Source: Ipomoea triloba
Lineage: Eukaryota; Streptophyta; Magnoliopsida; Solanales; Convolvulaceae
Direction: 5' to 3'
Assembly: GCF_003576645.1 (NCBI RefSeq)
Contig: NC_044920.1
Coordinates: forward strand, 3,817,584 to 3,881,583
Length of the DNA: 64,000 nucleotides
Part shown: positions 44,285-56,369 of the stretch, in pieces
How positions within the stretch are numbered: the stretch's first letter is position 1
How the letters are laid out: each line of letters begins with the position of its first letter
Notes under the pieces: generated by a model
Seen by the model: only the letters and a program-made list of their open reading frames with translations
The model's database searches: none
Told to the model about the DNA's origin: nothing
Made by a program: the position numbers and the translations under genes

Positions 44285-44690
44285 GCAGTTAGACTGCCTC
44301 AGTTACTCATTCATAAGCAATCACAGATTACTTTGTAGGATCCGGCTAAGTATCACATATCCTTAGTCGGTCCCCGGATTAGATTGCCTCACTCACTCAT
44401 TCGTAAGCAATCACATATCACTTTTAGGATCCGACTAAGTATCACAAATCCTTAGCTGGTCCTTGGATTTTTGCAGTTAGACTACCTCACCCACTCATCT
44501 GTAAGTAATCACAGATTACTTTTAGGATTTGGTTAAGTATCACAGATCCTTAACCAATCCCCGGTTCTCGCAGTTTGACTGCCTCCTTTACTCATTCATA
44601 AGCAATCACAATCGCTTTTAGGATCTGGCCAGCTATCACAGACCCTTAACCAGTCCCCGGTTCTCACAGTTAGAGGGCTGGCTAAACCAA
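44285..44690. repeat. Tandem array B, ~90-98-bp unit, about 4 copies
   Basis: The anchor 'aagcaatcacagatta' recurs at about 44316, 44406, 44504 and 44601. Units continue 'cttttaggatccggctaagt', 'atcacagatccttag', 'cggtccccgg', 'cagttagactgcctc'. It is a separate sequence from array A and begins ~150 bp after it. Confidence 0.9.
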
Positions 44691-44699
44691 AACTCAGTC

Positions 44700-45595
44700 G
44701 TACTAATTAGAGGGCTGGTAGACCACCCAAGTCAATCTTGGCTCGACCGACTACCTGATTAACCGGGAGTTTTGTTTTAGTACAATATATTACAATATAC
44801 ATTGTACATCTAACAAACATTAGCTATGTTTCAATAATTTTGATAATTCCATTACTAAAACTACGTCGGTGTTTTCGCATTCCCTTCTTGGACCACTTAA
44901 CTTAGTTATACCAATAATTTTCGTTTTGATTGCCTCTTTTGATACGTTTGGCTGAATGCCAGATCTCCATCTTATGGTCGACATTGGTAAGTATGCTGTC
45001 CTCACTTGTATATAAGTTTTAACATAATTTGCCTTCATTTTCTCATTTCTCTAAGTTTTCCCACGCATTGGCTTTCCAAATTTGCCACCAAATTTCCATG
45101 CACAAATTTTAAGTATGAGATTTTGAAGTAAGCATGTACCTGAGCGACTCCAAGTCTCAACTCCAAAGGATTGGTGGCCTGAACGCGAATTCTTGACTGT
45201 GGAAGTAAAACCTTGCGACCTTAATGTCAATCTTCGAGAAAATTTATAGTGATCCTTCCCCTCTTTCAGGACGATTATCACCCGTATTTCAAGACAATTT
45301 TCACCCATATTTCAGGGTGCACCCATTTTTCAAGGCGATTATGGGTGACTATATTTCTACAGTCGACTGCATGACTTGTTCAGTCAACTTCCTCAGTCTA
45401 GTTGCACACCGGTAGTCTAGTCGTTCACTTTGTTACTGGCTCGACACACTGCGGGTAGTCTCTCTCTTCTTTTTTTTTTTTCTTTTTTTTTTTGGTTTTC
45501 ACGCTTTTGGGATGACAACCTTTCCCAAATAGTGGCCACGTACTTAAGATTTTCCAAAACCTTTCTCCTTCCCTTTAAATGTTCCTGCAACGCAA
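44700..45595. other. Intergenic DNA, no recognisable gene
   Basis: Several 60-85-codon frames exist, but none shows a known domain. The GC content is moderate at 44820-45400 and falls afterwards. It may be the remaining part of the element that holds the tandem arrays. Confidence 0.45.
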
Positions 45596-46491
45596 TCTAT
45601 ACGATTAATAAAAACAAAATTCTCTATTTTAACTTTCCGTCCAAAACACTCCTATACTATTAAGGTTTACGTAATATTGTAAAATATGGTAATAAAATTT
45701 ATATTCATACTACAATTGCAAATTAAAATGTGGTAAAAGAATTCCAAATAAAATATATTCTTTTTTTTTTACTTTCAATTCGTAATACAATTCTAGATTA
45801 AAATTACTAATTGTTATAATACAGTACATATACTTCCCTGCAACGCAATCTATACTATTAATAAAAAAAAAATCCTCCATTTTAACTTCTCGCCCAAAAC
45901 ACCACTATACTATTAAAGTTTTCGTAATATGGTAAAGATATTCGTGGTCAAAAATCTTAACGGAAGACTATTTGTGGTAAAAAATGAAAGTCAGAGGACC
46001 ATTTGTGGTCAAATTGAAAGTCGGGGACTAAAAGGAGTACTAGCCTAATAGTCAGAGGACCATTTGTGGTATTAACTCTTTAATTAACTATTACTTAACT
46101 AATAATTAACTATGAGCTTTCAATTTTTTAGTGAACAAATCCAGTTTTGAATTTTTCAGTTTGAGAAACCAGACTAGGATTTTTCAAATTGAGAAATATA
46201 GACATGGATTCAATTATTTGATAACTCGTGCATGTGTTCTCAAATTGGGAAAAAATGATAGAAAAATTAATAGGGTATACACGCATCCGTGTTACGAAGA
46301 CTGGACCAAATTCAGACTATAGGATTTCTCAAATTGAAAAACGCATATCTTAAATTATCTGAGAGATATTTCAAATTTAAAAAGATTAGAGTTTATCAAA
46401 TTCAGACACCAAGAGTAGGAGAACCAAAATGACCAAATGAAATAGGGAACCAAATGATTTTTTTTTTTTAAATCTATTCTTCCCGCCTCTC

Positions 46492-46537
<46 letters not shown>

Positions 46538-47614
46538 GTTTTAAGGCTATCTAATTTTGGGCAGCAATGTTTATATTTTTTTTTCTAGGAAATTATAGAA
46601 AGTGTTGCCTTGAGTTATATTCATCTTGAATACAATATGTAATTAAAAATTGTAGAATAAAAATGATTAAGTAATAAATATCTAATTAGCTATAAAATGA
46701 AATGTTTATAACTGAATGTGTCATTTTGTATTTAGAATATCTAATTATCTAATTAATATATCTGATTTAACTCGGACATTTTATTTTTTAAGAAAATGTG
46801 TCATTGTGTAATCAGAATAATACACAAGAATCGTTGCTCCAACCAAATAGGTTGTTCGATAATGCTCAGTCACTGCTAGAACCAGCTATTGGTGCACCAA
46901 CATTATTTAGTTCAACTAATCTCAGTTTAATTGTAAGCAAATTTGTTATCTCAATAGCGTACCTAACTATTTTATTTAAATAAAATACAATTTGTAATTT
47001 TTCTTCCTCAAGTATAAATAATAATTGCAATGGCTGGTAGTGAAGCATTATACAATGGATTTATGGTTTGCTATCCAAGAACACCTATTAATATGCCTAG
47101 GAATGGTAATACAACTCAAATTTAAATTATTTGTAATAACCTTTACATTTTAGTATATACAAATTTTGATTTATTTGTTGTTTTAAATTATTGATTTACT
47201 CCAATTAATGTGTTAATCATTATGTACTTATTTGATTTTATTATTTTTCAAAAATATTGCAATGGTTAGCAAACCAAATAATATATATGCAATTAATATA
47301 TAAGATTTAATATTACAAATAGGAGATGCATTTATAGTTGTGTATTTAAAATACAAATCATTCTATGAGAATCATATCGTCTAAATACTGATCATTTTAT
47401 GATTTTTGAGAAAATGAGTCAGTATTGCAAATAACTGTTGGTTCTGCAACATTTAATTCTGTTCATTCGAAATTTAATGGTGAACAAATTTATTTTTCTA
47501 ATAGCCTATACGCGCCTATTTTCTTTTGTATAAAATGCAGTCATAAATTTTGTTTCATTCCTCAATGCAGTTATAAAAAATTCATTCCGTGCATCGCACA
47601 TGATGAAATACTAG
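45596..47614 (+). mobile_element. Helitron candidate, non-autonomous
   Basis: The 5' end 'tctatacgattaataaaaac' follows A at 45595. A second, closely similar start 'tctatactattaataaaa' follows A at 45848, so the true 5' end is one of the two, the other being a duplication or an older end. The 3' end has a hairpin-like 'cgtgcatcgcac' 13 bases before CTAG (47611-47614), followed by T. TC...CTAG between A and T is the Helitron pattern. No RepHel frame is present. Internal patches (46800-47110, 47425-47550) look like short exon-like fragments flanked by GT/AG but match nothing I know. Confidence 0.6.
46497..46537. repeat. (GT)n microsatellite
   Basis: About 20 GT units within the Helitron candidate. 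Confidence 0.95.
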
Positions 47615-47619
47615 TATAA

Positions 47620-48249
47620 GTAATATGAAAATAATTCATTTATGATATTTCCTAAATTGTATCTTTTTTTTTTTTTTTCAAAATATAGGATTTTCACATG
47701 TATAAGTATAACTTTGATGGCTTATAAATACTATTTTAAAAGTCACCAAAAACATAAATACTATTTTAAAATTATTTTTATTGATAAATATTTTTATTTT
47801 TATTTAATAATTTTAATAAAGTTTAATATTGAGTTCAAATCTTCGTGAATTGGATATAAAAATGCTTTGTTTTTATTCACTCGCATGTTTCGAACTCTCA
47901 ACGTTATTCACTCGATTAAAAGATTCATGACAATATTATTTCAATTAAAATATTTTTTATGAATCATTCCAATTTCATGTCAAGAGTTTCAAACTAATCA
48001 ATTTAATTTTAGCATATATATATTTTTTTGAATACAATTTTAGCATATATTTAGATGCATGTACATCACCTTGTATGCACGGTAATGTTTACAAACTAGA
48101 CATGTACTTGTGTAAAATTATTGTGTTGACCGTGGTCCACAGAGCTCTGTAGATCACAGTCCAAAACACGTCACGTCGTTTTGATGTTAAACAAATTAAA
48201 AATCGTTGTTTTACGCGCGTGTTAGAATAGTGAATATTTTGGATAGAGA
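47620..48249. other. AT-rich intergenic DNA
   Basis: No gene seen. Near 48127 'gaccgtggtccacagagctc' is a short palindrome resembling one at 24055-24090 ('agaccatggtccac' ... 'gtggaccatggg'). Confidence 0.5.
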
Positions 48250-48339
48250 CGGAGTCATTGTGGGGTAGTGGCCAGTGGGGGCAGCTGTCCCCTCTTCCAC
48301 CCTACCCCTTTATATATATGTATACATACATACATACAT

Positions 48340-48374
<35 letters not shown>

Positions 48375-49005
48375 CAGCATTAAATTTAATATAAAACCTA
48401 TATTTATATTTAAATTATTAATAGTTTGAATAGCTTAATTGGTTGAACTCCAACCCTTTTAAAAAGCTTATGTAATTGGTTTAAATCTCATTAACAACAC
48501 TTGTCCTTATCTTTCTCTTGCTTATTTTATCTCTTTCATTCTTTAACAAGATAAATTAAATATTTTTAATCTACATTTTATGAAATATTTAATTAACAAA
48601 TTAAATGTTCTTTTAGTCTACTATTTATGAATCATTTCGTTAATGTACTATATAAGTTTAAATTATACTTTATTATATTCGAATTAATTTGGAAAAAAAC
48701 GTAAAGTTGATCTAACTAAAAGAAATTAAATTTAAAAAGTATTTATGAATATAATGTTATTCAAATTATTTTTATCTAATTGATTATGTTTCATATTTTG
48801 TCATAAATATTTTTAAATTTTCACCCACTCAAGTATATTTTTTTGCTCCGACACTAACTATTATATAATTTATCAAAAACATTCTATTGTAATTTATAAT
48901 GTATTTTGTATTTTAACCTTATTATGTCTGTATGATATTTTGTCATCGACTTTTCTAACGTCATTTAATCTTCGCCCCACTCAGATGATTTTCTAGATAT
49001 GTCCC
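48250..49005. mobile_element. Degenerate hAT-like element, relative of 2024-2693
   Basis: The order 'gtgggggcagctgtcccc', a (TATACA)n block, AT-rich middle, 'cgccccactcagatga' and 'ttttctagatatgtccctg' parallels the element at 2024-2693 ('acttgcccccactgcccc' ... 'cgcccccactaagaaag', 'ttttctggatccgcca'). No target duplication is recognisable. Confidence 0.45.
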
Positions 49006-49009
49006 TGTT

Positions 49010-49290
49010 TTAGGATAAGATAATGTAGTTTATGAGTTAGAAATAATGTACTTTATGTGTTAGAATAATGTACTTTATATGTGTTAGAACTTAGAATAAT
49101 GAAATTTCTGGGGTAAAATAATGTATTTTATGAGTTAGACTAATGTACTTTATGTGTTAGAATAATGTTCTTTATGAGTTAGAATAATATATAATGTACT
49201 TCATGCGTTAGAATAATAAAAATTTTAGAATAAAAATAATATATTATGTTAGAATAATATACTTTATGTGTTTTTAGATCGTAATCCACA
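49010..49290. repeat. Minisatellite, ~22-bp unit 'gttagaataatgtactttat'
   Basis: About ten degenerate copies of 'gtgttagaataatgtacttt'. No coding content. Confidence 0.8.
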
Positions 49291-49605
49291 CAACAATGCG
49301 GACATCGATACACACAATATTAATGATTGATGTACTTTGTGCAGCCATACTAAAACATACATTGTCTAACTACAATACTTAAACCATGACTTACAACTTT
49401 TGATATGAGATCTCATACAGATTTTTTTTTTGTTAGGCCACGAGGTGTCCTGAGCAGGCCTAATTGTATGAGACACCTTTAAATTTGTACCATACTCAGA
49501 CTGATCCTTGTTCACACCGGCCCGGCCCAATTAAGGGGCAAAGTGCTGACTAGATTTATTTTTTCTATATAAATCATTCATTGGATTAACATAATGAAAA
49601 TGAGC

Positions 49606-49850
49606 CCTCATAGGCTAACTCACTAGTTCAGTAGGCAGTATTTGGAAGAAGAGACTAAAGTTCGAACCTTAGTAGCTGTAGTGTGGGATTATGCCTAAAG
49701 TTGAAAGATCCCTTGTGCGCACCGGCATTTGACCATGTCTGCTGAGTCATTGAGTCACCGTGATATACATCCTCCTAAATGCTCTGTTAGGTCAGTGTGT
49801 GAAGGGCCCTTGGTGTTGGGGATTCAACCTTTTAGGAGAATAAACATAAT
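49606..49850 (+). mobile_element. SINE-like element (tRNA-derived head)
   Basis: An A-box-like 'actcactagttcagtaggca' and a B-box-like 'aagttcgaaccttag'. The body runs 'ccggcatttgaccatgtctg', 'ctgagtca.tgagtcaccgtg' and 'ggggattcaaccttttagga'. A minus-strand copy of the 3' half lies at 60765-60900. Confidence 0.6.
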
Positions 49851-49878
49851 GAAAATTAAATGAGCATGTTTGGTAGTA

Positions 49879-50174
49879 GGGTGTGTTTGGTTCACACATG
49901 GAAATCAGAATCAGTATGGGTATCAAATACTTGGTAAGGGTAATGAGTTTTGATGAAAGTATTTTGCATGTTTGGTAGTAGGGTGGAATGAGAATGATTA
50001 TTAATAGTTGGGAAAGAAAGGAGGAAGGGAAATAAAACCCTTATTTAATAAGAGTATGAGTTTTTCAATTAATGGGGTATAAACCAAGTAGTATTCTAAA
50101 AACCTGTCAACTAAAAAATAACAATCACTTTAATACCTATACCTTATACCAAAACCGGTCAACCAAACACACCC
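49879..50174. mobile_element. Tourist-like MITE (296 bp)
   Basis: TIRs 'gggtgtgtttggtt' / 'aaccaaacacaccc'. The flanking triplets are GTA and TTA (target TTA, one change). The family is shared with the interrupted element at 1955. Confidence 0.8.
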
Positions 50175-50229
50175 TTAATTTCGCATTAGTATATACAATG
50201 TTTTAATTCCGCTTGCTAATCTCCATTTA

Positions 50230-50798
50230 GGGTGTGTTTGGAAAGCTGGAAAATGATTTCTAGAAAATGAGTAATTTTTCAGAAAACATTTTCCTTTCTT
50301 GTATTTGGCGGTAAAGTAGAAAACTGTCTTTTGAGTGTTTGGTTCATTTTCCAGAAAATAGACATGAAAATGAACATAATTGTATAATTGAACATTTTAA
50401 TTAATTTATTTAAATATAACAACATTTATAACAAATATACTATTCAAAAAAATCACAACAAAAAAAAATATATTTTTTAAAAAAGTAAAATATGCCGGAC
50501 TGGTTTCACAGAAACCAGTCGGCCAGACTAGTTTCCAAACCAGCCGACCAGACTGGTTTTGCCGTCGGTGGGCGATGGATTTGTGTTAGGAGGCGGAAGG
50601 AGCCGAATGGGAAGAAAGAAGCAATCCAGAAAATGACTTCCCAAAAAAAAAAGAGAAGTCATTTTTCACAAAATGGGGCTCATTTTTCATTGACCAAAAT
50701 ACTATTTTTCATTGACTCTATTTTCCCCCTCCTTTCCAAACACCAAAAACCCAGAAAATGATTTCCAGAAATCATTTTCCAAGTTTCCAAACACACCC
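50230..50798. mobile_element. Tourist-like element (569 bp) beside the RPL35 promoter
   Basis: TIRs 'gggtgtgtttggaaagctgg' / inverted 'gggtgtgtttggaaacttgg' with sub-terminal 'aaaatgatttc' / 'gaaatcatttt', flanked by TTA at 50227-50229 and 50799-50801. The interior has repeated 'gactggtttc' phrases and a small open frame with no domain. It ends 43 bp before the first site II motif of RPL35. Confidence 0.9.
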
Positions 50799-50840
50799 TT
50801 AATTATCCTTCTTTCAAATAAGTTTTTGTTGTGTGATCAT

Positions 50841-50957
50841 TGGGCTTTTTGCTTAGTATGTGAAAAGTTCGAGCCCATTTATAATATCCAGTCCAATTAA
50901 TGTCATTGGCCCAAACTATATAACTAGGACTCGTCGGTATAAAATGAAAAACCCTAA
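50841..50957 (+). promoter_or_regulatory. RPL35 promoter: site II motifs, TATA box, telo-box
   Basis: Site II (TGGGCY) motifs: TGGGCT at 50841, AGCCCA (inverted) at 50872 and GGCCCA (inverted) at 50908. A TATAAAA box is at 50938-50944. A telo-box AAACCCTAA is at 50949-50957, with an inverted 'ctagggttt' near 50986. Site II plus telo-box is the well-known combination that drives plant ribosomal-protein genes in dividing cells. Confidence 0.85.
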
Positions 50958-51018
50958 TCCCTTCACACTGTAACAGCATTCAAGCTAGGGTTTTCGGAAT
51001 TCTAAGGAAGCAGCGGCC

Positions 51019-52634
51019 ATGGGTACATTTCGCACGATTGTTTCGATTGCATCTGTTAATTTAACCTGTAGAAATGAATTTTGATGAGATCTGATTTTGT
51101 TTCGATTTTGCGGTGAAAATGCAGCGAGAATCAAGGTTCACGAGCTGAGGAACAAGAGCAAAGCGGAGCTGCTGGCTCAATTGGCTGAACTCAAGGCCGA
51201 GCTCGCCCTCCTCCGCGTCGCCAAGGTTACCGGTGGTGCTCCAAATAAGCTGTCAAAAATGTATGCGCTCTCTCTTTCTATATGTGTGTGCGTTTGCTGA
51301 CTCAATTGCATGCACTTAACATAAGATTTAGATGTGTGGTGGATATTAGTTTCTTCAAGAGTTCATATAATCTATTATGGAACGTTGGAGATTAAGCCTG
51401 GATCTTTTCCTAAGATTCGGAATGGGTGATGCAAAGTCTGTTGCTTGCTTGGAAAATGTCTCCTGAAGTTCAAATATGGTCTTTTTTTTTTTTTGTTCGA
51501 AATGTGAATTGGTGGTGTGAAGATTTTGCTTGGATAGTGTATTGATTTGATTATTTGAGTGGACTGTACTCATTCAGATGTTCTAAATAGGAATATGATT
51601 TCACAAGGTAGCCAGGAAATTACACCAGATATAAAATTGTACGGAGTAGTATTTTTTGAACACTCAGAATGATCAATTGATGATGTGAAGCCCCTATTGC
51701 TGTGCTGTACTGTACCATGTTGTTTTCAGTGTGATTGAATTGATTATAGTTATGCAAAATGTGAATATTTATTCACGGAGTAGCATGTATCTGTGTAGTT
51801 ATTTGTGCAAAATGTGAATATTTTCAGTGTGATTGAATTGATTATAGTCATGCAAAATGTGAATTATTAATGGAGTAGCATGTATCTGGGTAAATGTTAT
51901 AGGAGAATTATATATTCTCTTTGCTACCCTCTATGTGAAACTCTATTCACCTTTTGTTAGTGGCAATTTTATATCATACTTTTCTGGGTTATTAGGATTG
52001 ATTTTAAAATCAGGGATGTATGTTTGAGTCTGGTGTAATGTTTAGTCCATTATTATTTGTTACATTGAATAGTGGACTTGTGTGCAGTTGCACATTTGTT
52101 TCTTGTATTTATGTTGGTGTATTTCTTGTGGTTTTGTCACGATCAGTAGATGAGGTTTGTCAGTGCTTGACTGCTTGTTGAGGCTATGTTTTAGTTCATA
52201 GGCAATTGTGGAATTTAATCAATTTATGGGAGATCTTTTTGTGGATGCAGCAAGGTGGTAAGGCTGTCAATTGCACAGGTATTGACCGTGATTTCTCAGA
52301 CTCAGAAGGCTGCACTTAGAAATGCTTATAAGAACAAGAAGTATTTGCCTCTTGATCTCCGCCCCAAGAAGACCAGAGCCATCCGCAGGCGTCTGACCAA
52401 GCACCAGGTACTTTCTACTCCGTAATCTTGGGTACACTTACTGTAGCACTGCCCGTTGGTTTGGTCTGTGGAGCACCTTTAAGTTGATGTTGTTATAAGC
52501 ACGGATCTTATCCTCATTTCTATTGCTTGCTTATATATAAAAATTGCCATTGTGTACAGGCTTATTTGAAGACAGAAAGGGAAAAGAAGAAGGAGATGTA
52601 TTTCCCCTTGAGGAAATATGCTATCAAAGTGTAG
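51019..52634 (+). CDS. RPL35: 60S ribosomal protein L35 (uL29)
   Basis: Four coding exons: 51019-51022 (ATGG), 51125-51260, 52251-52407 and 52560-52634. All introns are GT/AG, phases agree, and 372 nt gives 123 aa, the usual plant length. The protein starts [20 protein letters not shown] and includes [19 protein letters not shown], the conserved uL29 core KAELALLRV, then [39 protein letters not shown] and the end [11 protein letters not shown]. It is a component of the large ribosomal subunit near the peptide exit tunnel. The first coding exon is only 4 nt, which explains why an uninterrupted frame begins downstream. The promoter has site II and telo-box motifs. Confidence 0.97.
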
Positions 52635-52639
52635 AATAG

Positions 52640-54040
52640 GACTATGCTCTGTCTGTTTTCAACTAAGTATATCAGTTAGAACATTGAATTCAAGAATTTT
52701 GTTTACTGTGTTAATGTGTTCATGTTAACTTTGATTGGAAGATTAATCAGTTTGCAACATACCATTAATTTCAATTTGTGTGAAGTAATCTTGTATGATA
52801 GATCCACATCAATTCTATAACACTTTGCAAGGGTGCAATTGCCAAGTTCCAAATAGTTTGGTCCTAAATTTCTACCTATCTTGCACATCATCTATGTTTT
52901 GTACTACGTATATTATATGCTTAATAGTTAATAGTGCTCAAATAGATTATAAGTAGTTTAACATGCTTAAACTGAAATTATTCATGCAATATTTTTGTTA
53001 CACTGATTTGTGTTGCTAACTTTTGTAATTACAGCAAGTTTGCAACCTATACAATAGTTGAGGCAGCCTTTTGTATTTTTTTTTAAAATTTTATTTATTT
53101 TAATTTTTGATTATTTATTTTGTTTTGATGTGATGTGAAAATGAAATTAATATTGCAAGGATGTAGAGAAAATAATAAAAGAATTGTAAATTTGGTGATA
53201 CGAAAATATGATTCACTTTTGAAAGTAAGAATTATAGGGATAAAGATAACATTTCATTCTTATTTAACAAGTGTAGCATACTTCAAGTAGGTTATGTTTT
53301 AGTTGACTTAAGTTATGGCTCCTAAATCTTAAACGTTTGAGTGAGTTAGAAGAGGGAGATGAGAGGAGAAAGTGAATTTTTTTTCAAGGAAAGAAAAAAA
53401 AAACATTTTCTTTTTCTCTTTTTTCCCTTGCACGTAAAGTGTTGGTGATATTCTTATGTCATGTGTTAGATATTAAGATTTATATATTTATTTTTCAAAA
53501 TAATTGACTTTTAGAAAAATGGGCTTCTTAGAATTTGAGAGTTTACATTAATCAATAAATGAATTAACAAGGATTGATGATATGATCAAGTCTAATACGA
53601 AGAAAAATGAGGTGTTTGTGTGTTAACGAATTGCCAACGTTTCAGACAACCTGGTCCAACACGTGCCACACATTACACTTGTTGTGATACTTATTCCATT
53701 GACCTTAAAAGAGTGAAAGAATGAAAGAATCAGCAACCAGAATGATGATTGATTCCAATATTCATGCACCAACCAAACCTCTCATTTCCCAATTAATTAG
53801 GGTCCAATAATGTTGCATAAATCAAATCAAAATTGTTTCACCAACCGTTTTTATTATCTGACACGACTGTATTCAATCAATTCATGATGATGAAATTTGT
53901 TAATCAAGATGTAGACTAGGAATATAGGGGATTTTAGACCAGTTTTTTGAGGAAAGATAGGTGAGATGGAGGAGAGAGGGTGAGGTAAAAGAAGAAATGA
54001 GGTCTTTGTGCATCCGGTGAGGTAAAAGAAGAAATGAAGC
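52640..54040. other. Downstream intergenic DNA
   Basis: RPL35 3' UTR, then AT-rich DNA. A ~25-bp phrase 'gaggtaaaagaagaaatgag' occurs twice (about 53982 and 54019). No gene. Confidence 0.55.
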
Positions 54041-54044
54041 CAAA

Positions 54045-54173
54045 AACCTTGTGGTCAAGCGGCATTCGGTGTATACTCCCATGTGGAAGGGAGTGGGTTC
54101 GAGCTTCAGTGGAAGCATCTGTTGTCTTTGTGCTTATGTAATAGAGTCAGTAGAATTCAAAAAAAAAAAGAAG
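54045..54173 (+). mobile_element. SINE (tRNA-derived)
   Basis: A-box-like 'cttgtggtcaagcggc', B-box-like 'gtgggttcgagcttc', 3' module 'gtctttgtgcttatgtaa', 'agagtcagtagaattc', and an A11 tail. Same family as 6195-6335 and 4662-4760. Confidence 0.8.
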
Positions 54174-54452
54174 AGGTCTATGGAGGTTTTTGGCCGGAAA
54201 TGTGGGCCCCACATTTTTTTTTTGGTTTCAAATTTTGTATTGATTTGTTTTTCTTTTCCCCCTCTCCTATTTTATCTTTCATAATCATACTTGCAAAAAC
54301 TCTTCAAAAACCTACCCCTATTGATGATGCCCTAAAGAGTTCGTCACACTTGTAATATATGCCATCTTGTTTGACAAAATATTTGATCGAAATTTATATA
54401 TACTTTTTCTAATATATAGTTTCATTTGATAAATTTATAAGAATTTTTTTTT

Positions 54453-54843
54453 CTGACTTTGGTCTATTGAGTATTGTACTTCTCACAAATTTGATTCATA
54501 ATTGTCAGTTTTCATATTTGACTCATGACTATCAAATTCCTGTCACATTTGATCCTTTTGATTAGTTTCCTAGCTAATCATGTCTCATCTTCATCATTGC
54601 TAATTCTAAACCCAATGTATTCCACTGCGGTCTACGTGTTGCTGAAATTCAAATAACTCACATTACAGTCATGTGAAAGATTTTGACTAAAGTTAATGGA
54701 AAAATTAATCAAAAGGATCAAATGTGGTAGTAATGTGATAGTCATGCACAAAATATTAAAAAAAAAAAAAACCTGAGAGTTAAGAATCAAATGTAAAATA
54801 TGTACAATAATTGATGGATCAAAACTGATTTTATAATGAAGTC
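54453..54843. mobile_element. Long-TIR element, diverged
   Basis: The left arm ('gactttggtctattgagt' ... 'catatttgactcatgactat' ... 'cacatttgatccttttgatt') pairs imperfectly with the inverted right arm ('aatcaaaaggatcaaatgtg' ... 'atagtcatgcac' ... 'gatcaaaac'). The arms are about 150-180 bp. No clear target duplication; an older member of the long-TIR group. Confidence 0.6.
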
Positions 54844-54849
54844 AAACAA

Positions 54850-56365
54850 TTCACTAATAGCCATGAATAGAATAGACACGTTTCATAAAACAACTAATAT
54901 AAACTTTGGCATTAAAAAAATACTAATATAATTTTTCTTTAGGGTAGTCATAGCAACATATGTAGGTTTTGAATAAGTCTGATAATTATTAAAAATAAAA
55001 ATAAATAATTAGGGATTTAAATTTTAAAAATAATCACAAAGTAACAAGTAACAATAGTACAAAAATAAGGAAAATTCAAGTCGTGTGTAACACACTTTTC
55101 ATAAAGCTAATTTGGTACCTCTCGAAGTTGCTAGGAGCGTTGTAGCATCAGTTTTCCAAGATAAAATGAATTTATATCTATATTACTCTCGACGAACTAG
55201 AACAATAGGTAGAACACAAGAGAATTATAAGGATGTGTGGCCAAAAGTTTTCACGAGAATAGAGAGCATTTTAGGAGTAGAAAAATAATTTTTTCAACAT
55301 TGTTGTAAACCATCTGTCAAGCACCATGATATTTATAGGAGATAGATAGAAATAATAACATTAATATATCAGTTAAATATGATTTAAAATTAGATTAGAA
55401 CTGACAATTTAATTTGAAAATAACACCCGTGGTTACGGCGTTAATCTAAAAAATACATTGAAATTAATAAGAATTAATTCCTAAACTGATCAGAATTAAC
55501 ACATTTTCAAAACATTATACCCAAAAGGTGTAACCCTCAAAGTACCAATGGATACACAGGTCGTGGGTGCACGAGTCAAGCATTTCCAAATGTGAGACAA
55601 TTTTCTTAAGCCTTCCATCTCCAATTTATTCAACTTCACGTGTACACTTTGAGAATCAATTTCTAATTTAACCATTATCCATTTTTGAGCTTATAATATC
55701 TTAATTTCTTCGTTTCATTTCGAAGAATCAAAACCCACTTTGACTTTACCCAAATCCAATGTGAATCATACAAATATTTGTATCACAAAATAATTACTCA
55801 AAGAGTCAATTTTGCTAAAATTTTCAACACCATATTAAACAACAGTTTTATTTATGCCAAGTAATATAGGATATGATAATACATTACATAAGATTTCATA
55901 TCTTTAAATAAGCAAAATAGTCAAAATTTTAAGCTGTACTAAATCAATGGATTAAATCTCATCCAGTCATCTTGCCAGCAAGTCAAAATCTTGTACACAA
56001 ACATACGTGGAGTTGATCCGTCAGAGATGAAGAACGAGTCATGCTCATTCGTTAGTTGACTTTTTAAAAATACTGAAAAGGAAATAAAATAAAAATATTG
56101 CAAAATATCATAAATAAATACATCATGGTGCACTCTTCCATCCATTGATATAATATTGTGGGCAAATAATCTCCATTACAATTGAACTTTATGGTAATAA
56201 ATAACTACTTCGTGTAATTTAAATGCCATATGTTTAAGATGAACATGAAGTATTACAACAATGAATAACTAACAGGGATGTATCCGGCCTTCTCCATATT
56301 GCCATATGTTTTTTGGGCAATTTATTATGTGTTAATGATGCGTTGGGATAAATATAGTGTAAAAT
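54850..56365. other. AT-rich intergenic DNA, no gene seen
   Basis: No domain, repeat array or transposon end could be recognised. 55050-55330 reads like an old LTR fragment, with nothing decisive. Confidence 0.5.
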
Positions 56366-56369
56366 TAAG

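Noticed and set aside
45940..46072. Possible long-TIR element ('ggaccatttgtggt' phrases)
   Set aside because: Only one arm is seen, repeated directly; no inverted partner or target duplication was found, and it lies inside the Helitron candidate.
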